Shown piece after piece: positions 7,387 to 17,048 of a DNA stretch of 64,000 bases (its first letter is position 1; each line of letters opens with the position of its first letter). The stretch spans positions 1 through 64,000 of the forward strand of contig NZ_WRPO01000004.1 of NCBI RefSeq assembly GCF_009746585.1, in the 5' to 3' direction. The notes beneath the pieces were generated by a model. It did no database searches. It worked only from the letters and a program-made list of their open reading frames with translations, and had not been told where the DNA came from. This stretch comes from Novosphingobium aquimarinum. Lineage in GTDB: Bacteria; Pseudomonadota; Alphaproteobacteria; Sphingomonadales; Sphingomonadaceae. A program made the translations under genes and the position numbers.

Positions 7387-9897
7387 ATGTTGGCAGACAC
7401 CGCCCCGAGCGCGGTCGCGCAACCCCATGTCGCGATTGGCGCAACTGCGCTTTCGAAAGAGGATGCGATCCGCCAGGCGGGTCAGTTGCTGGTCGCAGGC
7501 GGCGCGGTCGATCCGGCCTATGTCCAATCGATGCTGTCGCGCGAAGCGGTGGCCAATACTTTCCTCGGTTCCGCCGTCGCGATCCCGCATGGGATGAAGG
7601 AAGACCGCGCCATGGTGCAGCATGACGCGATCGCAGTGCTGCAGTTGCGCGACGGCGTCGAATGGAATCCGGGCCAGAGCGCGCGCCTCGTGGTCGGCAT
7701 CGCCGCGAACTCCGATAGTCACATCGCGATCCTGCGCCGCCTCACTCGCCTGATTCAGGACGAGGAGAAGCTGGAGGCGCTGATTGCCACCGACGATGCG
7801 CAGGCCATCGTGCGTGCGCTGGAGGGAGATGCGCCTGCGCACGACAAGCCCGCCGCCAGCGATCTGGCCCAGACCGCCGAATGGGTCGTCGATTACCCTT
7901 CCGGTCTGCACGCCCGCCCCGGTTCGGCCTGGGTCGACACGGCCAAGGCGCAAAAGGCCCGCCTGCGCGTGCGTCATGGCCGTGACAGCGCCGATCCGCG
8001 CAGCCTGATCTCGCTGCTGCAGCTGGGCCTGAAACAGGGTGATACCGTGGTCTTCAGCGCCGAAGGAGAAGGCGCCCGGTCCGCGCTGGATGCGCTCGTC
8101 AAGACCGCCCGCAACTTGTCGGCCCGCGAGAAGCGCGATGCCGAGCGGGCCGAGCAAAAGGCCGCCGCCCCGATCCGTGGCTGGAAACCGGTCGGCACTC
8201 CTGAAATGGTCACGGGTGTCGCTGCCAGCCCCGGCCTTGCCATCGGTACTGTGCATGTGCTTGCGGCGCAGGAGCTGGACGTGCCGGACGTGCCGGTCGA
8301 TCTGGTCACCGGTGGGGCGCAGTTGAACGAGGCGCTGTCGCGCACCCGCGCCCAGATGAAGGCGCTGATCGACGATACCGCCCGCCGCCTTGGCGCGGGC
8401 GATGCCGCGATCTTCAAGGCGCAGACCGAGCTGCTCGACGATACCGATCTCATCACTCTCACTTGCCAGCTCATGGTCGAAGGGCACGGCGTCGCATGGT
8501 CATGGTACAACGCGGTCGAGCGCGTCGCGGGCCGTCTTTCGGCGCTCGGCAATCCCGTGCTTGCCGCGCGCGCCGCCGATCTTCACGACGTCGGTCGCCG
8601 CGTGCTGGCCGAAATCGATTCCTCGCTTTCCACCGGCTCGCTGGCAGACATGCCCGATGAGCCGACGATCCTCGTCGCCTCCGATCTCTCTCCCTCGGAT
8701 ACCGCGACGCTGGATACGGGCCGCGTAGCCGGTATTGCCACTGCGCTGGGCGGCCCGACCTCTCACAGTGCGATCCTCGCGCGCACGCTGGGCCTGCCCT
8801 CGGTCGTCGCGGGGGGCGCACGCCTTCTGGCCCTGGCGGCGGGCACGACCGCCATCGTCGACGGCGACAGCGGACGGGTCTGGATCGACCCCTCAGCCGA
8901 AGACCTTGCCTCTGCCCGGGCCTGGATCGCGGGCCTGGAACAAAAGCGCGAGGCCGAAGAAGCCGAGCGCGGCCAGCCCGCCATCACCACGGACGGCACT
9001 CGGATCGAGGTTGCCGCCAACGTGAACCGGCCCGATCAGGTGCCGTTCGCCATGGCGCAGGGCGGCGAAGGCGTCGGCCTGATGCGTACCGAATTCCTGT
9101 TTCTCGAAGCGGGCGAGACCCCGGACGAGGATGAGCAATACGCCATCTACCGCGCAATGATCGACGCGCTCAAGGGGCGCCCGCTGATCGTGCGCGCGCT
9201 GGACATCGGCGGCGACAAGCTGGTCCCCCATCTCGACTTGCCGGAAGAGGAAAACCCCTTCCTCGGCGTGCGCGGCGCGCGCCTGTTGCTGCGCCGTCCC
9301 GACTTACTCGACCCGCAACTGCGCGCGCTCTATCGGGCGGCAAAGGGCGGCGGGGATATGAAGATCATGTTCCCCATGATCACTTCGGCCTGGGAATTGA
9401 TTCGCCTCCGCGAACGCTGCGACGAGATCCGGGCCGAGCTGGATGCTCCCGAAATCCCCGTCGGCATCATGATCGAGGTGCCCGCTGCCGCCGTTCAGGC
9501 CCGCGCCCTGGCGCAGCATGCCGATTTCTTCTCCATCGGCACCAATGACCTGACCCAGTATGCGCTCGCGATCGACCGCCAGAACCCGGAGTTGGCGGGT
9601 GAGGCGGATAGCCTGCATCCCGCCGTCCTGAACCTGATCGCCATGTGCGTCGAAGGGGCCAAGGCCCATGGCCGCTGGGTCGGCGTTTGTGGCGGCATCG
9701 CCGGCGATCCGTTCGGCGCGGAACTGCTGACGGGGCTTGGCGTGGCCGAGCTGTCGATGACCCCGCGCGACATTCCGGCGGTCAAGGCGCGCCTGCGCAG
9801 TGCGAGCATGGAGAAACTGAAAGTGCTGGCCGCACGCGCTCTCGCCGCGGCCGGAGCGGACGAAGTTCGCGCCCTCGATACCGGAGCGGGGCAATGA
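7387..9897 (+). CDS. fruB: Fructose PTS multiphosphoryl transfer protein (EIIA-HPr-EI fusion)
   Basis: 836 residues carrying three PTS proteins in one chain. EIIA-Fru (about 1-145) has its phospho-histidine at H68 in AVAIPHG. HPr (about 165-255) has H175 in SGLHARPG. Enzyme I (about 270-830) has H460 in GGPTSHSAI and the C-terminal PEP-binding domain with VCGGIAGDP. It takes phosphate from PEP in the cytoplasm and hands it to the membrane component FruA. The start at 7387 is preceded by GAGAAGG; the frame is open further upstream but crosses the operator. It overlaps fruK by 4 nt (ATGA). Confidence 0.95.
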   Translation: MLADTAPSAVAQPHVAIGATALSKEDAIRQAGQLLVAGGAVDPAYVQSMLSREAVANTFLGSAVAIPHGMKEDRAMVQHDAIAVLQLRDGVEWNPGQSARLVVGIAANSDSHIAILRRLTRLIQDEEKLEALIATDDAQAIVRALEGDAPAHDKPAASDLAQTAEWVVDYPSGLHARPGSAWVDTAKAQKARLRVRHGRDSADPRSLISLLQLGLKQGDTVVFSAEGEGARSALDALVKTARNLSAREKRDAERAEQKAAAPIRGWKPVGTPEMVTGVAASPGLAIGTVHVLAAQELDVPDVPVDLVTGGAQLNEALSRTRAQMKALIDDTARRLGAGDAAIFKAQTELLDDTDLITLTCQLMVEGHGVAWSWYNAVERVAGRLSALGNPVLAARAADLHDVGRRVLAEIDSSLSTGSLADMPDEPTILVASDLSPSDTATLDTGRVAGIATALGGPTSHSAILARTLGLPSVVAGGARLLALAAGTTAIVDGDSGRVWIDPSAEDLASARAWIAGLEQKREAEEAERGQPAITTDGTRIEVAANVNRPDQVPFAMAQGGEGVGLMRTEFLFLEAGETPDEDEQYAIYRAMIDALKGRPLIVRALDIGGDKLVPHLDLPEEENPFLGVRGARLLLRRPDLLDPQLRALYRAAKGGGDMKIMFPMITSAWELIRLRERCDEIRAELDAPEIPVGIMIEVPAAAVQARALAQHADFFSIGTNDLTQYALAIDRQNPELAGEADSLHPAVLNLIAMCVEGAKAHGRWVGVCGGIAGDPFGAELLTGLGVAELSMTPRDIPAVKARLRSASMEKLKVLAARALAAAGADEVRALDTGAGQ

Positions 9898-10868
9898 CCG
9901 TCCTCGCCCTCACTTTCAATCCGGCGATCGATCAGACCGTCGTTCTCGACCGATTGACCGTCGGCGCGGTGCACCGCGCGAGCCATGTACGGCAGGACGC
10001 CGGCGGCAAGGGCGTGAATGTGGCCAGCTGCCTTGCCGACTGGGGCACGCCTGTCGCCGCCTATGGCCTGCTGGGCAGCGACAATGCTGCCAGTTTCGAC
10101 GCGCTGTTTGCCAAGAAAGCGATCCCCGATCGCATGATCCGCATTCCCGGTTCGACGCGCGTGAACCTCAAACTGGTCGATGACGCCGCGACCACCGACA
10201 TCAATCTCGACGGCATCGCGATCGATCGCGAGTGCGCGCAACGTATTGCCGCATCCCTCCAAAGCGCAGCGCAATCCGGTGACTTGGCCGTGCTGTCAGG
10301 CAGCCTTCCACCGGGCTGCCCGGCCGACATCTACGCCACGTTGACCGCCGCGCTGCGCGAGCGAGGCGTCCGGGTTCTGCTGGACACCAGCGGCCTCCCG
10401 CTGGCCTGCGCGTTGGAAGGCGCAGTACTGCCTGACGTCATCAAACCGAACCGCGAGGAACTGGCCGACTGGCTGGGCCGCTCGCTGCCCGATACCGCCG
10501 CCCTGCTGAGTGCCGCGCATGACTTGCGCCGGCGCGGGGTCTGTCTGGTCGTGATCTCAGCTGGCGAGGACGGCGCGCTCTTCGTATCCGACGAAGGCGC
10601 GATCGCCGCGAAGCTGACCCTCGACGAGATCACCAGCACCGTCGGCGCGGGCGATGCCATGGTCGCCGGGATTGGCGCGGCGCTGGCTGAGGGCGCCTCG
10701 CTTGAGCGTATCGCGCGCCTGTCGACCGCCTTCGCCGTCGCCAAGCTGGGCATGGCCGGCCCCAATCTCCCCGCGCCGGCCGAGGTCGAGGCACTGGCCG
10801 AGCGCGTGGCGGTCGACTGGCTGGAAACCCCGACAACCAAAACAAGCATGGCTGGAGAGGCCGAATGA
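9894..10868 (+). CDS. fruK: 1-phosphofructokinase
   Basis: 324 residues, PfkB/ribokinase family. It phosphorylates fructose 1-phosphate, the product of the fructose PTS, to fructose 1,6-bisphosphate. The N-terminal sugar-binding motif (FNPAIDQT, GGKGVN) and the C-terminal signature TVGAGDAMVAG with the catalytic base at about D254 are present. Start and stop codons overlap the genes on both sides by ATGA, so the three genes are translationally coupled. Confidence 0.95.
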   Translation: MTVLALTFNPAIDQTVVLDRLTVGAVHRASHVRQDAGGKGVNVASCLADWGTPVAAYGLLGSDNAASFDALFAKKAIPDRMIRIPGSTRVNLKLVDDAATTDINLDGIAIDRECAQRIAASLQSAAQSGDLAVLSGSLPPGCPADIYATLTAALRERGVRVLLDTSGLPLACALEGAVLPDVIKPNREELADWLGRSLPDTAALLSAAHDLRRRGVCLVVISAGEDGALFVSDEGAIAAKLTLDEITSTVGAGDAMVAGIGAALAEGASLERIARLSTAFAVAKLGMAGPNLPAPAEVEALAERVAVDWLETPTTKTSMAGEAE

Positions 10869-12565
10869 GCAAGTTCTACGCCATCGTCGAGGATACGGAC
10901 GCCGGTGTCCGCGCCCTTCTTGCCGCCGAAGCTTTGCGCAAGGCAGCGGCAACCGCTGGCCGGGCGATCGAGATCGAGGTTCGCACTGAGCACGGCACGG
11001 TCACCCCGCTGCCTGAAGGCGCGCCCGCCGCAGGCGATACGCTGCTGTTGGTGGGCCCCGAACAGGGTGCCGATCCGGCCCTGGCCGCACGCGCGAACAG
11101 CCGCCTCACGCTCGATGCCGTGCTGTCCGATCCTGCCGCCGCACTTGGCGCGAACTTGGGCGCGTCCGCACCGGCAGGCAGCGACAGCAAGCGCATCGTC
11201 GCGGTCACTTCGTGCCCGACCGGTATCGCTCACACGTTCATGGCGGCCGAGGGCCTGCAAGCGGGTGCCGCGCAACTCAACTACGACATCCGAGTGGAAA
11301 CGCAGGGGTCAGTGGGCGCAGGCACTCCGCTGACGGCGGAGGAAATCGCGGCCGCCGATGTCGTCATCATCGCCGCCGACCGCGAAGTCGACCGTGCGCG
11401 TTTCGCCGGCAAGCGCGTCTTTGCGTCCAATACCAAGCCCGCGATTTCGGGTGGTGCCAAGTTGATCGCCCGCGCGCTTGACGAAGCCCAGGTCCAGGGC
11501 GGCGAAGCCACGAGCGGCGCGCCCGACAAGCAGGAGCGCGCCGGCCCCTACAAGCACTTGATGACCGGCGTGTCCTTCATGCTGCCCTTCGTGGTCGCGG
11601 GCGGCTTGCTGATCGCCCTGGCCTTCGCGCTCGGTGGGATTGACGCCAATTCCGACGCTGCCGAAGGAACGCTTGCCCATGCGCTGTTCCAGATCGGTGC
11701 CAACGGCGGCTTTGCCCTGATCGTCCCGGCATTGGCGGGCTACATCGCCTTTTCCACTGCCGATCGGCCGGGCATCGCGCCTGGCATGATCGGCGGCATG
11801 CTCGCCAGTTCCGTCGGCGCGGGCTTCCTGGGCGGTATCGTCGCGGGTTTTGTCGCGGGCTACGGCGTCTACTGGCTGAACCGCTGGATCCAGCTGCCCA
11901 AGAACCTGCAGGGCCTGAAGCCCGTGCTGGTCCTGCCCGTGCTGGGCACGCTGCTGACCGGCCTGCTGATGATTTACGCGATCGGCACGCCCGTGGCCGC
12001 GCTGCTCAATTTCATGACTGAATGGCTGCGATCGATGCAAGGGTCGAGCGCGCTTCTCCTGGGTGCCATCCTCGGCGCAATGATGGCGCTCGACTTGGGA
12101 GGACCTGTCAACAAGGCGGCCTACGCCTTTTCCATCGGCGTTCTGGCGAGCGGCATCTACGGCCCGATGGCCGCCACCATGGCCGCGGGGATGACCCCGC
12201 CGCTGGCGGCCGCGCTGGCCACCCGCCTGTTCAAGTCGCGCTTTTCGTTAGAGGAGCGCGAGGCGGGCGGCGCGGCGGCCGTGCTGGGTTTGGCCTTCGT
12301 GACCGAGGGTGCGATCCCCTTTGCCGCGCGCGATCCGCTGCGCACGATCCCGGCGCTGATGGCCGGATCGGCGCTGACCGGTGCCATATCGATCGCCGTG
12401 GGCGTGGAACTGCGCACCCCGCATGGCGGCATCTTCGTGCTGCCGATCCCGGGCGCGGTCACGCATGTCGGGCTCTATGCCCTCGCCATCCTTGCCGGAA
12501 CGGTACTGTCCGCCGTTCTCGTCGGCCTTTTGAAACGCACGGCGCCCGCCGCCGCTGCCGCCTGA
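10865..12565 (+). CDS. fruA: Fructose-specific PTS permease EIIBC
   Basis: 566 residues. A divergent IIB-like domain (about 1-95) is followed by the active IIB domain, whose phospho-cysteine is C117 in SCPTGIAHTFM. The IIC membrane domain starts around residue 230 (YKHLMTGVSFMLPF) and has about eight to ten hydrophobic segments. It imports fructose and phosphorylates it at carbon 1. It starts by ATGA overlap with fruK and is the third gene of the operon. Confidence 0.95.
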   Translation: MSKFYAIVEDTDAGVRALLAAEALRKAAATAGRAIEIEVRTEHGTVTPLPEGAPAAGDTLLLVGPEQGADPALAARANSRLTLDAVLSDPAAALGANLGASAPAGSDSKRIVAVTSCPTGIAHTFMAAEGLQAGAAQLNYDIRVETQGSVGAGTPLTAEEIAAADVVIIAADREVDRARFAGKRVFASNTKPAISGGAKLIARALDEAQVQGGEATSGAPDKQERAGPYKHLMTGVSFMLPFVVAGGLLIALAFALGGIDANSDAAEGTLAHALFQIGANGGFALIVPALAGYIAFSTADRPGIAPGMIGGMLASSVGAGFLGGIVAGFVAGYGVYWLNRWIQLPKNLQGLKPVLVLPVLGTLLTGLLMIYAIGTPVAALLNFMTEWLRSMQGSSALLLGAILGAMMALDLGGPVNKAAYAFSIGVLASGIYGPMAATMAAGMTPPLAAALATRLFKSRFSLEEREAGGAAAVLGLAFVTEGAIPFAARDPLRTIPALMAGSALTGAISIAVGVELRTPHGGIFVLPIPGAVTHVGLYALAILAGTVLSAVLVGLLKRTAPAAAAA

Positions 12566-12588
12566 AAATTCACGCGAAGGTTCAACTC

Positions 12589-13980
12589 ATGACTGTCACT
12601 ACCCGCCACGGCGCCCGCCGCGCCGATGCTGCCGCGCTCGCACTTTTCACGGCCCTTTCGCTCGCCGCCGTCCCGGCCCTCGCGCAAGAGAGCGGCGCCA
12701 GCGCCGTGACGGACCGGCAGGTTCCGCTGCCGCCCGCACTGCCTGAACCCGCCTCTCCCGAAATCACGCCCCTGCAACCATTCGCAGAAGAAGGCATCAC
12801 GCTTGCACTGAACTACACCGGAGAAGCCGCGGCAAACCTTTCGGGCGGACTGAAGAAGGATGCGGCATATGCCGGGCAGGTCTATGTCGGCGCCGATCTC
12901 GACATGGAGGCGCTTGCCGGGATCGCAGGCGCGACCGTCCATGCCGCCGTCACCAATCGACATGGCAAGAGCCTGTCCGCGGTAGCGCTGGGCAACAACA
13001 CCTCGGTTCAGGAAATCTGGGGCACGCAGAACACCCATCTTGCCATCCTGACCTGGGAGCAGAAGCTGTTCGACGGCGCGCTGACTCTCGAGGCGGGCAA
13101 GAGCCAGGCCAATATCCATTTCCTGAATTCGCAATACTATTGCCACTTCCAGAACAATTCCGTGTGCGGCAATCCCACGTTCGTCTTCAAGAGCAGCAAC
13201 TTCACTTATTTCCCGGCATCGAGCTGGATGGCCCATGCCAAGGCGCAACTCACTCGGGAGATCAGCTTCCATACCGGCGTCTATGAGGTGAACCCGCGCC
13301 GCAAGCGGCCCGATGACGATGGCTTCGCCTTCTCGTTCAAGGGCGGCACAGGCGTGGTCATCCCGTGGGAGCTCGAATATGCGCCATCCGGCGGTCTGCC
13401 GGGCCGCTATATCCTTGGCGGCTGGATCGACAGAGGCGATTATGCCGACCCGCTGCGCGACGCCAATGGCGATATCGCGATCCTGTCAGGCGAAGCGCCC
13501 GCGACCCGCAAGGGACGCTCCGGCCTCTATGTCCGTGCCGAACAGCAGATCACCGGCAATGGCGGATCCCAGCCGCACGGGCTGGCGATCTTCGGTGTGG
13601 TGATGACCAACCTGTCGGGCCGGGTCGAGGAAAGCCGCTTCTTGGATTTCGGGCTGGTCCATACCGGCACGTTCGCGGGGCGCGACAAGGACACGCTCGG
13701 CTTCGTCATTTCCGATCAGCGCTTTTCCGATCTGGCGATGGAGCGCATGCGCGCGGCACGGATCGCCGCGGGCGGTAACGGCAAGATTGCGCGCCACCAG
13801 ACGATGATGGAACTGGCCTATGGCGCGCAACTGAGCCCAGCGATCCGCGTCTCGCCCAACGTCCAGTATATCCTGAACCCCGACCAGACCGGCGCACCGT
13901 TCCGCACCCGCGACATCGACGATGCACTGATCGTGGGCTTCAAGTTCACGATCGACGCGCCAACCTTGCTCGGTCGATGA
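12589..13980 (+). CDS. OprB-type carbohydrate-selective porin
   Basis: 463 residues with a signal peptide (ending PALAQE, about residues 1-28) and an OprB-family beta-barrel. Proline-rich sequence follows the signal peptide, as in many family members. It comes 23 nt after fruA with GAAGG before the ATG, so it belongs to the fructose operon. Its likely job is to let fructose or a related sugar cross the outer membrane. The reading frame is open far upstream, inside fruA, but the signal peptide fixes the start. Confidence 0.88.
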   Translation: MTVTTRHGARRADAAALALFTALSLAAVPALAQESGASAVTDRQVPLPPALPEPASPEITPLQPFAEEGITLALNYTGEAAANLSGGLKKDAAYAGQVYVGADLDMEALAGIAGATVHAAVTNRHGKSLSAVALGNNTSVQEIWGTQNTHLAILTWEQKLFDGALTLEAGKSQANIHFLNSQYYCHFQNNSVCGNPTFVFKSSNFTYFPASSWMAHAKAQLTREISFHTGVYEVNPRRKRPDDDGFAFSFKGGTGVVIPWELEYAPSGGLPGRYILGGWIDRGDYADPLRDANGDIAILSGEAPATRKGRSGLYVRAEQQITGNGGSQPHGLAIFGVVMTNLSGRVEESRFLDFGLVHTGTFAGRDKDTLGFVISDQRFSDLAMERMRAARIAAGGNGKIARHQTMMELAYGAQLSPAIRVSPNVQYILNPDQTGAPFRTRDIDDALIVGFKFTIDAPTLLGR

Positions 13981-14050
13981 CGCTGTCGTTCGACCACAAG
14001 GTCAGTCTGGGCCAGGAAAACTTCCTCGCTTCCGTCCGGTTTGACATTGG

Positions 14051-14923
14051 CTAGCTTGTCGCTTTGAGGTTCCGGTTGCGGATCAGCCCTTCCTGAGCGA
14101 CGCTCGCGATCCGGGCCCCGGCGCGGTCGTAAATGGAGCCGTGCGCCACACCGCGTGCGCTCCCCGACCAGGGGCTGGTCATCGTGTAGAGCAACCATTC
14201 GCCGATCGGCGGCGTGCGGTGAAACCAAACGACATGATCGAGACTGGCGCCCTGAATCTGGGGAGAGAAGAAGTACAGGTCATGCGCGACCATTGCGGTG
14301 GAAATCAGCCCGAAGTCGCTGACATAGGCCAAAGCCACGCGCGGCCCGGTCGCATCCCCGGCAAAGTCTTCGGGAATTCGCAGCCAGCCGGACTGGACCG
14401 CGGTACCCGTATTGCGATCGTACTCGGCGCTGCCGAGGCGAAGATCGAAAGCGGCAAAGCGACTGCGTAGGAAATTCGGCACGGAAGCGCCTTGTCCGCT
14501 CAGAACCTGCTCCATCGTCGGGCATGTCTCGGGATCGCTTGCCTCGGGCATCCTTGCCTGGTGCGACAATCCCTCTTCCGGCAGGTGGAACGAGGCCGTC
14601 AGGTTGAGGATGGCTTTGCCGCCCTGCATCGCGACGACGCGGCGGTTGGCGAAGCTTCCGCCATCGAAATCGCGCGCGACGCGGTAGAGAATGGGACGGG
14701 CCGGGTCGCCCGCGCGCAGGAAATAGGCATGGAGCGAATGGGCCACTTTCTCGCTCTCGACCGATCGGGCAGCAGCGGTCAGCGCCTGCGCAATGACCTG
14801 CCCGCCGAACACGCGGCCGCTGACGCCCAGGGTAGGCTGACTGCGGCACAGATCGGTATCGAGTTCTTCGATTCGCAGGACATCGGCTATTTCGGCCGAA
14901 GCGGCTGCCGCATCATTCATCAT
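14051..14923 (-). CDS. tesB: Acyl-CoA thioesterase II
   Basis: 290 residues, a double hot-dog thioesterase of the TesB family that hydrolyses medium- and long-chain acyl-CoA. FGGQVIAQAL in the first hot dog and the C-terminal SLDHVVWFHR stretch are family hallmarks. The start at 14923 is supported by AAGGGG 8 nt upstream and by a 4-nt ATGA overlap with the MerR gene; the longer frame from 14971 would overlap that gene by 50 nt. It is the last gene of the fadL-fadD-merR-tesB group. Confidence 0.9.
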   Translation of the reverse strand: MMNDAAAASAEIADVLRIEELDTDLCRSQPTLGVSGRVFGGQVIAQALTAAARSVESEKVAHSLHAYFLRAGDPARPILYRVARDFDGGSFANRRVVAMQGGKAILNLTASFHLPEEGLSHQARMPEASDPETCPTMEQVLSGQGASVPNFLRSRFAAFDLRLGSAEYDRNTGTAVQSGWLRIPEDFAGDATGPRVALAYVSDFGLISTAMVAHDLYFFSPQIQGASLDHVVWFHRTPPIGEWLLYTMTSPWSGSARGVAHGSIYDRAGARIASVAQEGLIRNRNLKATS

Positions 14924-15357
14924 GTTTGCGCCCCTTGATCCGCCCCACGTCTGGCGTGTTCGGCGAGCCACTCGTGCGCCTGTTGCTCGATCGCGCGCAG
15001 CTCGGCGATCGTCTGGTCGATCGCCTTGCGCTGATTGCGCAAATCGGCGACCCGTTCGCTGACTCGCTCGATCAGCCGGCGCGCCTGTTCGTTGTGTTCG
15101 GGATCGACTTCGTAGAGGTCGAGAAATTCGCCGATGTCGCGGATGGCGAAGCCCAAAGCCTTGCCGCGCAGAATGAGCCGCATCCGACCCATTTCGCGAC
15201 GGGAATAGATCCGGGTCGTCCCCGCCCGACGCGGTGAGATCAGCCCTTTGTCTTCGTAGAAGCGCAGCGTGCGCATGGTCACGCCGAGGCGCTTCGCCGC
15301 CTCGTGTATGCCGATAAACTCATCGCCTAGATCATCCGCGCCGTCGGTTTGGCTCAT
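14920..15357 (-). CDS. MerR-family transcriptional regulator
   Basis: 145 residues. The N-terminal winged helix-turn-helix (IHEAAKRLGVTMRTLRFYED, about 16-35) is followed by a long dimerisation helix with heptad pattern (about 85-135). There is no cysteine cluster for metal binding. It resembles the LiuR-type regulators that control fatty-acid or branched-chain acyl-CoA catabolism, which fits its place inside a fatty-acid operon, overlapping fadD and tesB by 4 nt on each side. Target sites are not established. Confidence 0.85.
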   Translation of the reverse strand: MSQTDGADDLGDEFIGIHEAAKRLGVTMRTLRFYEDKGLISPRRAGTTRIYSRREMGRMRLILRGKALGFAIRDIGEFLDLYEVDPEHNEQARRLIERVSERVADLRNQRKAIDQTIAELRAIEQQAHEWLAEHARRGADQGAQT

Positions 15358-17048
15358 GAACTCTTGGCTTCGCGCCGAGCCTGTTCTTCGGCCACAAGTT
15401 CCTTCTTGGAGAGCTTGCCGACGAGGGTCTTGGGAAGGCTGTCGCGAAATTCGATAGCGGACGGCATTTCGATCTTGCTGATGCGTTCCTGCAGATGTGC
15501 CATCAATTCCCCTTCAGTGAGCGTTGCGCCTTCGCGCAGGGCGACGAAGGCCTTGGGCGATTGCCCCCGGTATTCGTCAGGGACGCCGATGACAACCGCC
15601 TCCGCTACAGCGGAATGCTCGTAAATCGCATCTTCGATGACCCGCGGATACACGTTGTAGCCGCTGCACAGGATGAGGTCCTTGATGCGATCGACGAGGA
15701 ACAGATAGCCGTCCTCGTCGAGATAGCCGATGTCCCCGGTGCGCACGGCGCCGTAGACGAAAGTGCGCTCGGTGGCGTCCGGTCGATCCCAGTAGCCCTG
15801 CATCACCTGCGGCCCGCGGGCGCACACTTCGCCGCGCTCGCCGGTCTTCATCAGCTTGGAGATGTTCTCCGGATCCCGGATTTCCAGCGCGGTGCCCGGA
15901 AACGCCGGGCCGCACGAGTTGTCCTTCACCAGACCCTCAAGGGGATTGCAGGCGATGATCGGGCTGGCCTCGGTCAGTCCGTAGCCCTCGACCACGCGCA
16001 CGCCCGTGCGCTTCTCGAATGTCTGCCTCGTTTCCAGCGGCAGCGGGGCGCCGCCGGAAATGCACACCCGCACTTCGCCCATCGCGCCATGCATGTCGAC
16101 GCCGTTGAGCGCCGTATAAAGCGTGGGAACGCCGAAGAACTGGGTCGGCCTGGTGCGCTTGGCCGTGTCGAGAAACGACTTCATTTCGAAGCGCGGCAGT
16201 AGAATCATTTCGGCGGCGGTATCGACCGAATAGTTGAGCACGGTCGTCAGCGCGAAGACGTGGAACATCGGCAACACACCCAGCGTGCGCTCCTGCGTTT
16301 CGGGCATGCGACCGACATGTGCGATCATCTGCGCGGAATTGGCCGTGAGGTTGGCGTGGCTGAGCATCGCTCCCTTTGGGCGACCCGTGGTGCCGCCGGT
16401 ATATTGCAACACCGCCAGATCGTTAGGCGACATTTCCACCGGATCGGGATCGGAATCGCGCGCGACGAGGTCCGCGAAGCGCACGAAGCGCAGATCATGC
16501 GGTTCGCGCGCGATCTCCTTGCGCTTGAACAGACGATAGGCCCTGCCCTTCCAGCTCGGGAGTACGTCGGCAATCGGACAGACTACGACGCGGGTCAGCG
16601 AAGTGCGCCCCACCAGCGGTTCGAGTTTGGGCAGCGACATCGCCAGGTCCGTGGCGATAATGACGCTGGCGCCCGAATCCTTGACCAGGTGTTCGAGCTC
16701 GCGCTCGGTATAGAGCGGGTTGAGATTCACCACGACACCGCCGATCCGCAGCACCGCGAAGTAGCAGGCGACGTAGTACGGTGTGTTCGGCAGGCACAGG
16801 CCGACGCGCATACCGGGGCGGACGCCGAGATCCTGCAGCCCGCGCGCTGCCTTTCGCGTCATCTCGCCCAGTTCGGCGTAAGTCCACTTGCGCCCCATGA
16901 AGTCGATCGCGGTCCAATCGCCATGGCGATCGACGGCATGGTCTAACAGTTCGGTGAGAAGCCGCGGCGCGATCGGCGGCATCTCGTCGTGATCGGGCGT
17001 CTTGCCCGCCGCACTGGCCTTTGCTTCGATCTGCGCCGCGGCCGTCAT
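15354..17048 (-). CDS. fadD: Long-chain fatty acid--CoA ligase
   Basis: 564 residues of the ANL adenylating superfamily. The AMP-binding P-loop is YTGGTTGRPKGA (about 216-227), the A5 motif is VVEGYGLTEASP, the hinge region contains RTGDIGY, and the C-terminal domain has the catalytic lysine in LVGKLSKKEL. It activates fatty acids to acyl-CoA in the cytoplasm or at the inner membrane. Its ATG overlaps the fadL stop codon, so import (FadL) and activation are directly coupled. Confidence 0.93.
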   Translation of the reverse strand: MTAAAQIEAKASAAGKTPDHDEMPPIAPRLLTELLDHAVDRHGDWTAIDFMGRKWTYAELGEMTRKAARGLQDLGVRPGMRVGLCLPNTPYYVACYFAVLRIGGVVVNLNPLYTERELEHLVKDSGASVIIATDLAMSLPKLEPLVGRTSLTRVVVCPIADVLPSWKGRAYRLFKRKEIAREPHDLRFVRFADLVARDSDPDPVEMSPNDLAVLQYTGGTTGRPKGAMLSHANLTANSAQMIAHVGRMPETQERTLGVLPMFHVFALTTVLNYSVDTAAEMILLPRFEMKSFLDTAKRTRPTQFFGVPTLYTALNGVDMHGAMGEVRVCISGGAPLPLETRQTFEKRTGVRVVEGYGLTEASPIIACNPLEGLVKDNSCGPAFPGTALEIRDPENISKLMKTGERGEVCARGPQVMQGYWDRPDATERTFVYGAVRTGDIGYLDEDGYLFLVDRIKDLILCSGYNVYPRVIEDAIYEHSAVAEAVVIGVPDEYRGQSPKAFVALREGATLTEGELMAHLQERISKIEMPSAIEFRDSLPKTLVGKLSKKELVAEEQARREAKSS